Source: Chrysoperla carnea (Eukaryota > Arthropoda > Insecta > Neuroptera > Chrysopidae). Taken from it: a DNA stretch of 64,000 bases. Positions 9,843 through 23,325 of the stretch are shown piece by piece. The DNA lies in assembly GCF_905475395.1 (NCBI RefSeq), contig NC_058338.1, forward strand, positions 3,659,001-3,723,000, given 5' to 3'. Under the pieces are notes generated by a model. That model did no database searches, had not been told where the DNA came from, and saw only the letters and a list, made by a program, of their open reading frames with translations. The first letter of the stretch is position 1. The number at the start of each line of letters is the position of its first letter. Position numbers and translations under genes: made by a program.

Positions 9843-12800
9843 CGTACATTGTATACATTTTTATTAAATCCATCTGATTGAAAATGTAAGAATCAAAAAA
9901 CCATTTTATGTTTTCGTTTCATATATCTCCAGATACTCACAATAAATTATCGATTTTATAATTTTTACTGTTCTTTCAGTTCTTCTTTGTAAAAAATTAA
10001 TTTGTTTTTCGTTAAATTTCTTCGAGGTTAACAATAAAAATGTGCAGATTTGAAAAGTATTCAAGTATGGTTGTCCGAAAAGTATAAGAATAATATATAA
10101 TGGTACACAATCGACTCCGAAGGTCCTGAATATGAAAATCCTTTGAAATTTTTTGGTGACAACTTTTGTTATAGAAACATAAAGTTACAGCGATAAAGCT
10201 ACTTTAATTTGTTAATAACTATAATGCTACAAAGCTACTTTTGAATCCAAAATCTTCGTCATCCCAGAATGATCCAGTTGCCACAGAAACTGCATACGAA
10301 AAACATCGTATACTAACTGAAAGGAAATCCGAAAAATATGTCTCAAGGATTTGGGAGATCAAAACTTTGTATGAAAGTAAATTTTCTCTTAAAATGAAAT
10401 ATTTAAAGGATTAATTTTGCAGTGAAATTTCTTGAATTATATCAATTCTCAAAATTATTGTTTACAAAGAAAACCTTTTAGGTCAAACGCAAGAAATTAG
10501 TGCCTAACTTTAAAAAAAAATAAAATTTGATAAGATTTTTCCAATACAGATTAAGTTTTGATCATAGGCATCACTAAACGTAAGATAAATTTCTTTTTTT
10601 AAGATGTGTTTATAAACCTTATGATTTAGATAAAAATAAAAAAGGCGAAATGTCGCCCGTAGGTTGATAAGGATTTCCTAGTTATATAAAAATTGTGAAT
10701 TCAAATTAATACAAATAATATTTATATGAAAGTATTATATCCTGAATATGTACACTTGAGATCAATAAAATTGCATTATCTATGCTTATGTGCGTTTTTC
10801 TTAATAAATATTGTCAAACTTTTTATACAGTGTGTCCAATTAAGTCGGTACCATATAGAAAAGTTTTTTTATTTTATTTGTTTAATGAAAAAAAGTTATT
10901 CTTGATAGAAAGTCCTGCATGACATGGAACATTAAATTTAGATTATCACTAATCAATTTTTTGCATTCGTATACGAGGCTTGTCGAAAAATGTTTGTCCG
11001 AGATTAGAGTGGCCTAAAAATCCGTAAGATCATCATTCATCTACCCCCACCCCCTAATTTTCAGATTGATTTAGACTTAATCCAACTTCATATAAAAAAA
11101 AATCAAGCTTTTTATTTAAAATTGCCTTGGTGCTCGTACGTCCTAAAACAAGCCACATGTGCAGAAGAAAACTTACGATAATTCTTGAATTCAAAATGGT
11201 ACAATTTAATTGTTATAAACTGTACAACAAATAAAGTATACAGAGATATAAGGAACAACAATGTCAAGTTCACGATGAGAAATGACGGAAGCGAACAGAA
11301 AAAGTATGTATATGTATGTAAGTATGTGTGTATGTGATAGTGATTGCGCTACTCAATGGACGAGAAGATGATAAAATAATACGAGAGTGTATGTATATGT
11401 ATATGTTTGTTTGCTACACGATTACGGACCGATTCCACATTCATCCATCCTCTAAGCTAACAATATAAGTATTGGTGTATTAACAATATACCTACAGTCA
11501 AAATCAATTCTAACGACATTGAAATAATATGAAATGGTCCTTAAGTGATTAAGGAGATATGCAAGGAATGAAACTTTATAAATAGTTTAAATTTATTTTA
11601 TTTTAGTTCAAAGTTGGCTGAAAAAAATGATGAATCATATAGGTTATCCTTTTCAATTGGATATTTCTATAACAAAAAATCTACAGAGTGTGATAAAAAA
11701 ACTATCTAAAATATTTAGACAATCTTATAGTTTATAATAATACCATAAAAATATAAGGTTGTCGATGATATAACAACAAAATTTTAATTGAATTATGATT
11801 TCATCGAATATCCATCGTTTGATGAACAGAGACGACCATAATTAGAGTATTGATGATTGAAGAGAGATATCTATATTATCAAATTTATAAGCATCACTTG
11901 GACACAATATATTATATATTTTTGTAGTTGCGTGGTATTGTAAAACTAAAAATAATACATTACTTGACTTCAATTATGACTCTCTGGAGTAATTACCTTC
12001 TGATGGAAATGTTTCAAAGGGTTAATTTGATAACTCTTTCACATTTCCTGAGTGAAAGATGATTTTGCAATTGAGTTTCTTTGGTATTGCACGCTTTTTA
12101 AAAGTCGAGCTTTAAATTCTCCTCAGTAAAAGATTATTCTAATGAAACAGCCATCAAATGAGCCCCAAGTAAAAAAAATAATTCCTGGTAAATAATTGAT
12201 ATTTCTGTGGTTAAGGTAGGTGAATGCAATTTGAAAATTATTACGATTCTGAAAGTTTCACGGTTTTTGCTAACTATCAGCGACTTTGGCAGAAGAAACC
12301 ATAAGTATGTCTTAATGATTGTTCGTTTGATGAATCGATATGTGTTTTATTCGCGGTGTTGGTATAAACGATGTCCCCATTTAATGGGGTCTGTGGAATT
12401 GATCACATTGTCTTCGCTTGGATAAGAACGAAGTAACACCGATTTCACCCACATTATTCCACATAAAATTAATGTAATTTTATAAAGATTAACAAATAAT
12501 GATTTGGGTGGCCTCTGTGATAAGGCGTATGTCATAAAAACGGAGGTTAAACCTTTTTTATTTAGTTAATATAAACGATATCGCTGTAACTGATTTTGAC
12601 TGTACATATTGGTGTATTAACATATATATATAAAACAGTGGTGGTAAAACATTCTCTAGATCGCATGCCGTTTGGTGTTTGAAAAGAAATTCTTTTTTTT
12701 ATTTTACTTAAACATATCCAATTTGTTATTGGATCAACACGGACGTGTTTTTCAATTTTTCACACAATAATTGTTGTTATCAGTGATTTTCAATTTTTTT

Positions 12801-15800
12801 TTTTTGGTTTTTTTGATTTTTTTTTTATATTTAAGTTTTTTATTTATTTTTTAATTTAATTGTTTATTCTTGCAAGCGCTAATGTTATAAATAAATCATT
12901 TTTTTTGAATTTTTTTTCATCAAATTTTAATCTTCATAACACGTGAGTACAAAATTATTTTTAAATTTTTGTTTAGTATTCTAAAGGCATGGAAATTTAT
13001 TTTAAATTATTTAAGAATAATAATTTATCCAAAAATTATACCATTTGATTTGTAACCTCGATTGTTTAATAATATAGGTTGAGATTTTAAGGCCACTATG
13101 ATTATTGTTTTAAGATTTTCAAAAAAATCTCGAGAAACTCCATACATTATAAATAGCGTAAATTGAATTATACACCCGTCATTTTTAACGTTTGTGTGGC
13201 CTCATCCTTAGTGACTAGTTCGTTCAATGTTCTCTTTATTAAACCTACAAAATTCAAACAGAATTCGAAAATACGATACGATTTAAATTTAACGAGACTT
13301 TGGGAAGATTTATATTTGATTACGCATGAGCGCTGATTTTTATTCTTCTTAAAATTCAGTTTTAAAAACTAAAAAACCACGCTTAATTAATATGGAGACT
13401 AAAAAAATCACTTTTAACATTAAATTTCTTATTCTTATAAAAATTATTTTGTACTTTTAAGTCAAGCATTTGTTTTTGTTAGGTTTTAAAACTGTATTTG
13501 TCAAGTTATCAAATGGATAAAAGATTTTTTATAAAAATATTAACTCTCGGCACAAAAGGCAGATTTTACAACTGTTAAATTGTATCTCTCAAACGGGCAC
13601 ACTCTCAAACTCGAAGGATAACTCTCAATCGATAAAAATCGTTTTAATTATTTAAGAATTATCACCTATTTTAAAACGTCTTAAAATTGGCGGGAGCGCA
13701 GGTCAATACATTCAATATTTCAATTGATTGTGTCCAGTGCTTCCACCATAATTATATTAATTGCATTTATTTTTCTCTTTTATTATTAAATTTATTGACC
13801 ACTCAATATAATTTTTTGTAAACAATATCATAGTTCATTTTTTATAAACATATATATTCTATTTTTATTTTTTGTATATCTGTATTCTGTATATATAAAT
13901 GGGAACGGTAGAACAATAGTGACCTAAGTAACATTTTTATATTTGTGAGAAATTAAAGAAAATGTGTTTTAAGTTTTTAGGAAATTAACGTTTTTTTTTT
14001 TGTTTAATATTTATAAAAAATAAATATTAATCATTGTCGAGATGATGGAAAAATATTATTTTATTAAATTATTTTTAATCATTAAATAATCAATTCTTCA
14101 TGATGTTGGATTGAGAAAAATAATGATAAATAACACTTGGATGAGTGTGGCTTGGAAGAATCACATATTTTTCGTACCCACATGTAAATCATCTTTTTAA
14201 GAAAAATAACACGTGGATCACTATGGTTTTACCATCGTCAAATAAACTTTGTATACATAATATTAGTAAATAAGTTTAACTCTCATCAGAGATCATGGTC
14301 ATTTGCAAAAATTATTTTAATTATTCAGATTATAAATCGATATGACGCTGACTGACTGACGGTAGCCACTCACTGTAGCCATTAATAATTCTGGTTTAAT
14401 TGTATTTATAATTATTTTATCAATGACAAAACTGTCACTAAACAATTATTATTTATATTTTATTAATAATAATTGATTTATTTTTAGTTTTATTTAAAGG
14501 ACAATTTTATTGTGGGAATTATTTGAAAAACAGGTAAATTTTGAGATTGAATTGTGAAGATGACAAAAAAACGGTTTTTTGTTTTTCGGTATTTCGATTT
14601 TTCAATTAATATTTAATACCTTAAAAAAAATTATTTAGTGCGAGATACTCGTTTTTGACGCTCTAAAATCAATCTAAAAATGACGTACGAAGACCTATTT
14701 TCAGCTTTAAATAATAATTAAAAATAGTGAAGATATAGTTCCGAGAATAGGAGTTTTTTATTGGAAATTATCCTTCTCTATACTGACGAAAAACGAAATT
14801 TTTTTACACGGGTTTTCCCAAATTTTAATGCGCATCATAGTTCAAATAAAAATTATTATTCATGAGTTGCAGTTAATTAATTCCATGCGAAAATCGGTGG
14901 CTTAAAATAGAATCACGACAACGGGTTTCAACTGAATTTTAGTAGATAAAAAACCATAGTAACATATAACACTATTGCTCAAAGTAATTAATAAGCTATC
15001 GAATATAAAATAGCCCACTTTTTTCATTCTAATCAATCCAGAAACGGTGTTTTTTTTAAAGATGTATGATTATTATGATTCATCTTTTTAAAACATTCAT
15101 AAAACTGTGAAATAAACATGTTATATCGAAAATCTTAGTCGATAATGTATAGGCATAAAGAAATGTTTATCAAATATTGATGTAGGTATTGAAAAATCAT
15201 ATCGACTTTGATTAAATCGAAGCCAATTACGGGGAATTTAATAAAATTGACTTAAATCAATTTATTCTCAAATATATATAAAAAAAATTGAACAAAATTA
15301 GAAAAATATTATTCTAATTTGTTTAGAAAACAAAAACTACAATATGTTAAATAGTTAAATGAATCAGAATGGTAAATAAAATTATTATATTTACATTTTT
15401 AATATTTGAAAATGTGGTTAATTTAATTATTTACTTAGATTTATTCACTTTCTATATAAGTAAAGTCTACATCTCAACTATACCGACAAACCGCATATTA
15501 TAATCATTTTTTCCTAATTTGATTGTAACTACTAATTATGTAAGTAAAAAAACCTTTAAGCGGTTTATAAAATTAAGGAAGAAAAACGTGCAAAAATATA
15601 TCGTACACTCAGAACATAAAATGCACTCGTATGATAGTTACTCTAGCCAGATTTTAGTTGAAAATCTTTGCATTTTTACCCCGACTATACTATGGCGAGT
15701 GTTATATGTTTGACCGGTATGTATCTATCTATATTCATCTTTTCCCACCTTGCGTCTAAGCTACTTATCATAATTTGATAAATGAAGTATCGTTAAAAGC

Positions 15801-16684
15801 GCCTTGATCGTCCGCTGGTTATAGACTATGTAGCGTCACAAAAGATTTAATATGGCGCTCGCTAGAGGATATTAAGTTTTGATCGAAAAACAAATCCCGA
15901 TTTATTGATAGCGTGCCTTGCCTATTCAAAGCATGCCTAGAATTGGTACCATTTTTTAAGTATGTTTGACATTTTTCAAAAATTTGCTAGGGATTTTTTT
16001 TAAAACCTGAAATAATCTTTAAATTGACATCGATTCAGATACAGTGAACGATTCAGATTCAAACGGTTTGTAAATTGCAGCACCTTTTAGTCAGTATAGG
16101 TACTGTTCTTAAGAATTTAAATCGCTAAATATTTGTCTATCTAGAAATACATTTTGGCAAATATATTTACAAATCAAATATAGCCTACAGATTTGTAAAT
16201 AACATATTGTTATTAAAATTTCACTTAAAATATTTAAAATGAAATTAAAGTTTTGTCAAATTCATTGTAATTCGTGTTGATTTAATATAAAATATAGGTA
16301 CCGTTATTTATATAATTTATTTAGGTAATTCTGTTGCTATAGTAAATTTCTGTATTAAATAAGTAGATTATTATCCGCCTACCAAAAAAAAAATAATATA
16401 TTAATACTATTGTTATAATTTCATTTTTTAATAAAACAATAGATCATAGTGCGTATTTTCGAAATCATCTCTCCATTTGATATATTAATTGTATAACGAA
16501 TTCCCTCTTCAGAATATGCGAGCACCAAGAGAATTTTCAATAAAAAGTTTTTTTTATATGAAGTTTTAATCAATTCTGAAAATTTTAGGTAGAGTTGCCC
16601 AATTATTTACATAAATAAATGACTATAAAGTAAAGTAAAACGGTAGATGGATGATATGGAATTAAATCCGGAATTATATAAATA
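9843..16684. other. long AT-rich stretch without a supportable gene
   Basis: About 6.8 kb with only chance open frames of under 75 codons. It includes a TATG-rich microsatellite-like patch at about 11304-11410 and a T-rich patch near 12780-12920. A sequence near 12640-12760 is more mixed in composition and could be an untranslated exon, but nothing proves it. No RNA gene or complete repeat was recognised. Confidence 0.5.
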
Positions 16685-17440
16685 GTTAGTGAAAAATTGA
16701 CATCACAGCTGAATAGAATGACCCAAAATTAGTGGGTTTCAAAAAAAATTCCAATAAGATCGGATCAAATTTGCCTGTGTTATTAAAAAAATTGAATTTT
16801 TTAACTCAATGACGTCATCAGAATCCAAAAAATTTATTTTTGCTCTATCACATCCAAATTGTATCCAATTTTGATAAATCAAGTATGTAATCCTACTAAA
16901 TTTGGGTCAAACTTTTCAAATTTATGATCAAAATTAACCTAGCTTTAATAGTTTTCAAGAATGTGGAGTCTTGGTCCCGGAATTATGCACAAAAGTGATA
17001 GCTAGCGAAAAATTGACATTACTGCTGAAAAGTATAACCCTAAATCAGTGGGTTAAAAAAAAATTCCAATAAGATCGGATCAAATTTGCCTGTGTTATTA
17101 AAAAAATCGAATTTTTTAACTCAATGACGTCATCAGAATCAAAAAAATTTAATTTTGCTCTATCACATCCAAATTGTATCCAATTTTGATAAATCAAGTA
17201 TGTAATCCTACTAAATTTGGATCATAATTTTCAAATTTATGATCAAAATTAACCTAGCTCTAATAGATTTCAAGAATGTGGAGTCTTGGTCCCGGTATTA
17301 AGCACAAAAGTGATAGCTAGCAAAAAATTGATCTCAGCTGTGATTTTCATCACAGCTGAGAAGAGTGACCCAAAATTAGTTGGATTCGAAAAAAATTCAA
17401 ATAAAATCGGATCAAATTTACCTGTGTTTTCAATTTTGAT
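16685..17440. repeat. ~316-bp satellite units, array 1 (2.4 copies)
   Basis: Units start near gctagcgaaaaattgacat and carry, in order, ccaataagatcggatcaaat, a TGACGTCA octamer, tttgctctatcacatccaaa, tccaattttgat, tcctactaaatttgg and agaatgtggagtc. The octamers at 16810 and 17125 are 315 bp apart. The third unit is truncated in its middle. Other arrays are at about 21690-22231 and 48600-49440. Confidence 0.9.
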
Positions 17441-17930
17441 GATGAATTATGTTATAAATCATCTAATTTTGGTTTTCATTATGTTCCAGTTCACAGAGCT
17501 GGTAATCTGCTATATTAATAATAATAATAATAACAATTTTATCTTTAAAATGTGATAATTATGTTAACATTTTTACACAAAACAATGTGACAATTGGACT
17601 TTATATTGTCTATATGGTGTCAAGTAATTACAAATAAATTGTATTTTAATTTCGGTGAAAAGGTACCATATTAATATATGTTACGCTTAAGTTCATAGAA
17701 AAGAAAACATTATAAATATTGCAGTAAATTATATTGAAATGAATTAAGTTAGTTGCCTATTTAATTAAAAATTTCTATATCAACGAAAATAAAGTTTTTA
17801 AATTGACCATAACTAAAGACAATCAATTTGTAATCAATAATTTAACAAACCTTCAAAAGTAGGTATGTATTTAGGTGTTATGTGATACAAATTGTAAATT
17901 AACTGATCTACAAATATTTTGATGACTTTT

Positions 17931-18395
17931 CAGTGGCGTAATAGGGTATACCACTCTTTTTTGAAAAAGTATTTCAAAATGTTGATTTTGCTAATAAAAA
18001 GCCACCAAAAATTTTTTTCCGGAAAAATACACACGCTTTCTTGCCAAAAAATTAAATTAAATTTTAAAACCTTTTTTAAACTGTTAAAAACGCGGGCAAT
18101 CAATTTGATGACGTAATATGGGTATCACTATACGAAATAACACAAATAAGTTTGACAGATATATTCATAGACATCTGATTATAATTAATATAAATACTTA
18201 TTATGGATATATTAGCTGCTTCATTGAACTAACTGATGGTCTATGACTCATACCGCTATGACATCACAGCAGGGCTTACCCACGTTTTAGGTCACGTGAT
18301 ATACAGTTTAAAAATTACGATTTTTAATTTTAATATTTTAAAAGAAAAATGTGCTTTTATGACTCGAAATCAGAATATTTAAGTATTGTTTTACA
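17931..18395 (+). repeat. dispersed repeat family B, copy 1
   Basis: About 450 bp with ggcgtaatagggtat, a tacacacgctttct block, aaaacgcgggcaatcaattt, gatgacgtaat, ggtctatgactcatacc, gacatcacagcaggg and ggtcacgtgatatacag. Close copies are at 28300-28750 (minus) and 57628-58013 (plus). Non-coding; class unknown. Confidence 0.85.
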
Positions 18396-19257
18396 TAATA
18401 CCCTATTATCTACAAATTTATATTCTTAGCGAATCTTTTTCTTTGCGAATTCTCTAGAATCATCAAATTCACAATCTATCACTTGCAGGGCCAACACTGA
18501 TCATCTGAGTATGGAGGGTAGATGTAAGGAGCATAATTTCTTATGATTGTTTTAATTAAAAAACGTCCACAGAATACAATGCAACTCGAAGGGCATTTTG
18601 TTAACACAGAGATTGTGCTCCTTCGCCTAAACTCTCCACAAATCTGAGCTATCGTTCGAGTTAGTGATGAATTTATAATAAGGTATACTAGGCAGTATCC
18701 TAGCGCATTAACGCAAAAAGGAATTGGATATTAAACTTCTGATAAAAACGTTTCTAATCATGTGACACTTTGACGCATTGACATTAAATTCTTAACAAAC
18801 TAAAAACCTACTTACGCCACTGAATGGAATTGTTTTTGCACACATTAAAGCATGAAAAATAGATATAAAATTAAATAATCACGTAAAAACCATATTTAAT
18901 GATGGATGAAGATACCTATCTCTACATTATATTGTCATTATCCAAGGTTCATTACATTAATTTTTAATTTTTATTTCATTCTTCGTTCGCACTCTTAAAG
19001 ATGTGATTTTTATTAACACAATTATATCAATTACCTTTAATAATTCGGTCTAGATTTTATTTTGTTATAGAATAATTAAAATTTTTGTAATAATATGCGT
19101 TCTTTATACCACATGGTGATCCAAGTTAGGACTTCATCAAATAGTAGCAATTTTTACAATAAATAATTAAAATTTAATTACTTACTAGAAAATAAAATTG
19201 AAATAAAACGAACAATTATTGCTCAAATAAAATGCGCAAATTTAATTATTTAAAAAA

Positions 19258-19764
19258 AAAGTGAAAATAAACAATTGACTGAATTAAATGCTGAAATACC
19301 CTATATAGAATGTGTTGAATATGAATGTATGCATTATTTTTTTTATAAATTAGAAGAGTTTAACAAAAAACAACACAATTATCGCCATTTATCTGGTTTT
19401 CGAAGATTATTTTCTAAAATTTTTTTCGTTTCTCGAAAATATTTAACTAGACCACTAGCAAATTTTCAAATGCCCATCTTTTATAGATTTTGAGAAAATA
19501 GACACCAAAATTTTATCCTAATTTGCGACCTCACGGGTTAATAGTGTTGCTCATTTACGAACTTCGCCTCACTGGATATCTCTTTTCGTTTTAGAGCCAT
19601 TGCGTTAACAGACGGACAGACAGATAACCAGAACTGAGAGTCTTTAGATGATTTTATCAACACCTATATCAAAATTTTCTTCGTAGCAATAATATTTTTA
19701 AGCGTTACAAACTTGGGACTAAACTTAGTATACCTTGATATATATTACATATATACAAGGTATA
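19258..19764 (-). repeat. dispersed repeat family A, copy 2 (inverted)
   Basis: Begins with the inverse of the caattgactgaatt-type tail and ends ttgggactaaacttagtata, with a gacggacagacagat tract inside. The middle part is diverged or replaced. Confidence 0.7.
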
Positions 19765-21689
19765 AAAAAAATGCGAAATTTATTTTGATAAAAATATTCT
19801 TATCGTTGTTAATAGAACAACAAAGTTTCAAAAAATGTAAATTATTTTAAGGTCATACTATTGTGAATCCTTTCGCATTTCAAGTAAGACAATAACCCCG
19901 TTTCAACTTTAGCCCAAATAATAAAAACAAAAACTTTCATACTATTTTTATTATTAAGAATGGATTGATTGCCTTGAATTTATTTGTTTATTTTAAGCAA
20001 AAATTTTATATGCGCTGGTCAAACGGGTTTGTGGATTTGTCATATGCACATAAAGTGGAAACTGTTATCAAAATTATATCAAATCTTTGGGTCAAATCGA
20101 CTAATTAAGGATGTATGAGCACGGTAGTGGGGACACAAATTAAAAAATATGTATTTTCAATTTTGATGGTGAATAACTTGACGATATAAGATTTTGATAT
20201 CTGAAGTAATTTTTAAAATAACGAAAATTAAAAATTATGTTTAATTATTTAGCTTTCAATATCTTGAAAACCAAGGCAGATATTGAAAAATTTTACTATT
20301 ATTTTTCGTCTACATTTCTGAAGTTATTACAAAATTCATCATCAAAGTTGAAAATAAGATACAAATAATTTCAACCGTAAATCTTAAATTGCTTTGGTGG
20401 TCATACTATCTTAATACCTAACTATATCTATTAATAGTTCTGAAAAGTAAGTTTATAATTCAAATTTTATATTAATATTAAATTTACATTAAATATTATA
20501 TTATTCACATTATTATAAAATAAATATTGAATAATTATTTTATTTATTACGAAATATATAAAATAAAATTTACATAATTTAACAAAACCTTGTAAAATAG
20601 GTAAATATAATTATTATTACACCGAGAATTATTTATCTGTACGGAAAATTCATGATTTTAAGACTAAACCATTCAGCGATGACTTTTATAATACCTACAT
20701 CGATTGCTTAACCAACACAACGCATTCAATATCGTCTTCCCATTTTATATACGAGTATATTTTTAAGATCTCAGCACCGCGGCAGTGAAAAAATGGCACT
20801 TTTCATTAGATCATTCAGCTGATCATTTTCATTGAATAAAACATTACATATCTGAGCTAAAATTGAAGTCCTAAGCTCTTCACCTAAACAATCTATTCGC
20901 TCCGTGCGTGAGTTTCGTTTCCATGGTAACGATACACTACTTTAATTATAGAATTGTATGGATGCATATATAATTGTATGGATTGCATTTATGACTCACA
21001 TTGAAAATTTAATATTATTGTCTCACAAATTTAAATAAATAATTATGATAATTTACATTTGAAAAATAATATTTGTGCAATTTAATTTCTTATTTTCACA
21101 ATTTTTAATGCATTAAATTTAATTAATCAGTGTTTTTCAATAATTTTAATTTGACATTTCTATAACATTAACATGTAAAGAACTGCAAATTAGTAATAAC
21201 AGCCTCCTTTAACGCCAAAATGATTCACTGGAAGCGCTGGCATCGATTTTATTGTCCCTACCGTGACTACGTACACAACGAATATGGACAAATCACGACC
21301 GTCAATATCTATATTTTAAAAGTACTATACCCATTTTACGGTATACAACAGGTGGAGATATGATATCGAATTGTAATGTCCTTGACCCGTCGAGGGATAA
21401 CAGTAAATTTGTTCCAACCGTTTTTATTTTTGCAAGGATAACATTTACCTATATATTATCAACCCTCCAACCCTAGCTAGATGTAATAAAAAAACGAAGT
21501 TATAATTCGTTGGTTTACGTATCGATATAATCATATAAACGATATAAAACAAGTAGAAATAAACAATTAACTGACTTAATTGTTGATATATATCAGTGCT
21601 TGTATTATTTTTACGGCAAGTTTCCCCTAAATATTGGTAAAGGATAAGTTTCCTCTAAATATTGATATTGTTAATTGTTAATTGATATC
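19765..21689. other. no gene recognised
   Basis: AT-rich sequence. A fragment of repeat A tail (aaacaattaactgacttaat) is near 21563. A 48-codon open frame begins with ATG at 21221, within a locally GC-richer patch, and ends at a CAG-GTGGAG sequence that could be a splice donor. I do not recognise it. Confidence 0.5.
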
Positions 21690-22231
21690 AAAAAACTAAC
21701 ATCACAGTTGAAAAGAATGACCCAAAATTAGTTGGTTTTCAAAAAAATTCCAATCAGATCGAAACAAATTTACCTGTGTTATCAAAAAAATCGAATTTTT
21801 TAACTTTATGACGTCACTAAAATCAAAAAAATCTATTTTTGCTCTATCACATCCAAATTTTATCCAATTTTGATAAATCAAGTATGAAATCCTACCAAAT
21901 TTGGGTCATACTTTTTAAATTTTTGATCAAAAATTAATCTAGCTCTAATAGGTTTCAAGAATGTGGAGTCCTGGTCTCGAAATTTAACACATAAGTGATA
22001 GCTAGCGAAAAGTTGACATCACAGTTAAAAGACTGACCCAAAATTAGTGTATTTCAAAAAAAATTTAAATAAGATCGGATCAAATTTAGCTGTATTCTCA
22101 AAAAAATCGAATTATTTGACTTTATGACGTCATTAGAATCCAAAAAATTTAGTTTTGCTCTATTGCATCCAAATTTTAACCAATTTTAATAAACCAAGAA
22201 TGTAATCCTACTAAATTTGGGTATTTTGACT
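21690..22231. repeat. ~316-bp satellite units, array 2 (about 1.7 copies)
   Basis: Same unit order as array 1, with TGACGTCA at 21809 and 22125 (316 bp apart). It stops abruptly after the tcctactaaatttggg block, where a perfect hairpin begins. Confidence 0.9.
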
Positions 22232-22236
22232 ACCTA

Positions 22237-22410
22237 GTAGTCATCATCAGTATGAATTAGCTAATCGTAATTACTCTTATTGTGTATGTTATTCATTGCT
22301 TATTTGGTGGCGGACAAATTAGCAACGTGCGGTCCACCACCAAATTAGCAACGAGTAACATACACAATAAGAGTAATTACGATTAGCTAATTCATACTGA
22401 TGATGACTAC
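22237..22410. repeat. foldback element abutting the satellite
   Basis: Arms of about 65-75 bp: left begins gtagtcatcatcagtatgaa, right ends in its exact inverse. They include taattactcttattgtgtat and the inner caaattagcaacg pair. A diverged fragment of the same sequence lies near 39560-39620. Confidence 0.85.
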
Positions 22411-22782
22411 TTGCTAACAACTATAACAAAATTTCGATTGTAGTATTCATATTTAAAAGCGTTACAAACTGAGAAGTTGGAACTAAACTTAATATACTCA
22501 GAAATTTTTCATATATAGGGTATAAAAATATATGTAGAAATCGAATAAAAAGAGAGTAGTATATGGATGGATATAGATAGATAGTAAAGAGAATAGTAAA
22601 GACCTTAACCTAGTAAAGGTCAGTGTGTATATCTTTACGATATGATGATGCGACCTAGACCTCAATTCCACATTTTATGGTATATATATCTCATTCACTA
22701 GATAGATACATACCTTCCTATAATATATCTATGTATATATTAATAATATTCCGTTATTATACCATGTATATATGAAATATAC

Positions 22783-23325
22783 ATAGTATATTAAGTTTAG
22801 TCCCAAGTTTGTAACACTTGAAAATAATGATGCTAGGAAAAAAATTTTGTCATAGGTGTTCATAAAATCACCTAATTAGTCCATTTCCGGTTGTCCGTCC
22901 GTCCGTCTGTCTGTGGACACGATAACTCAAAAACGAAAAAAGATATCGAGCTAAAATTTTTACAGCGTACTCAGGACGTAAAAAGTGAGGTCAAGTTCGT
23001 AAATGAGCATCATAGGTCAATTGGGTCTCGGGCCCGTAAGACCCATCTTGTAAACCGTTAGAGATAGAACAAAAGTTTAAGTGTAAAAAATGTTCCTTAT
23101 CAAAAATTAAACAACTTTTGTTTGAAACATTTTTTCGTAAACATCACTTTTTACCTGTGAGGGCGCCAATTAGGCGGAAATTTTATAATATGTACTATAC
23201 TTGATTATCAGTTATGTATGTGTCACATGTTTGTATGTGTAATGTGATAAAGAAATCAACATTGACTATGCATGGTATTTCAACAATTAACTCAGTCAAT
23301 TGTTTGTTTTCACTTGTTACTTACT
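22783..23325 (+). repeat. dispersed repeat family A, copy 3
   Basis: The most complete copy: begins ttaagtttagtcccaagttt, then tgtccgtccgtccgtctgtc, caagttcgtaaatgagca, acccatcttgtaaaccgtta, and ends ctcagtcaattgtttgtttt. Confidence 0.85.

Noticed and set aside
11300-11410. TATG-rich stretch as a possible promoter or origin
   Set aside because: It is a simple microsatellite-like patch with no nearby gene start.
16685-17440. Possible CRISPR-like array because of regular spacing
   Set aside because: The whole ~316-bp unit repeats, there are no unique spacers, and the genome is an insect's.
17286-17555. 89-codon open frame beginning MVPVLSTK
   Set aside because: It is satellite sequence running into a TAA microsatellite; other satellite units do not keep this frame.
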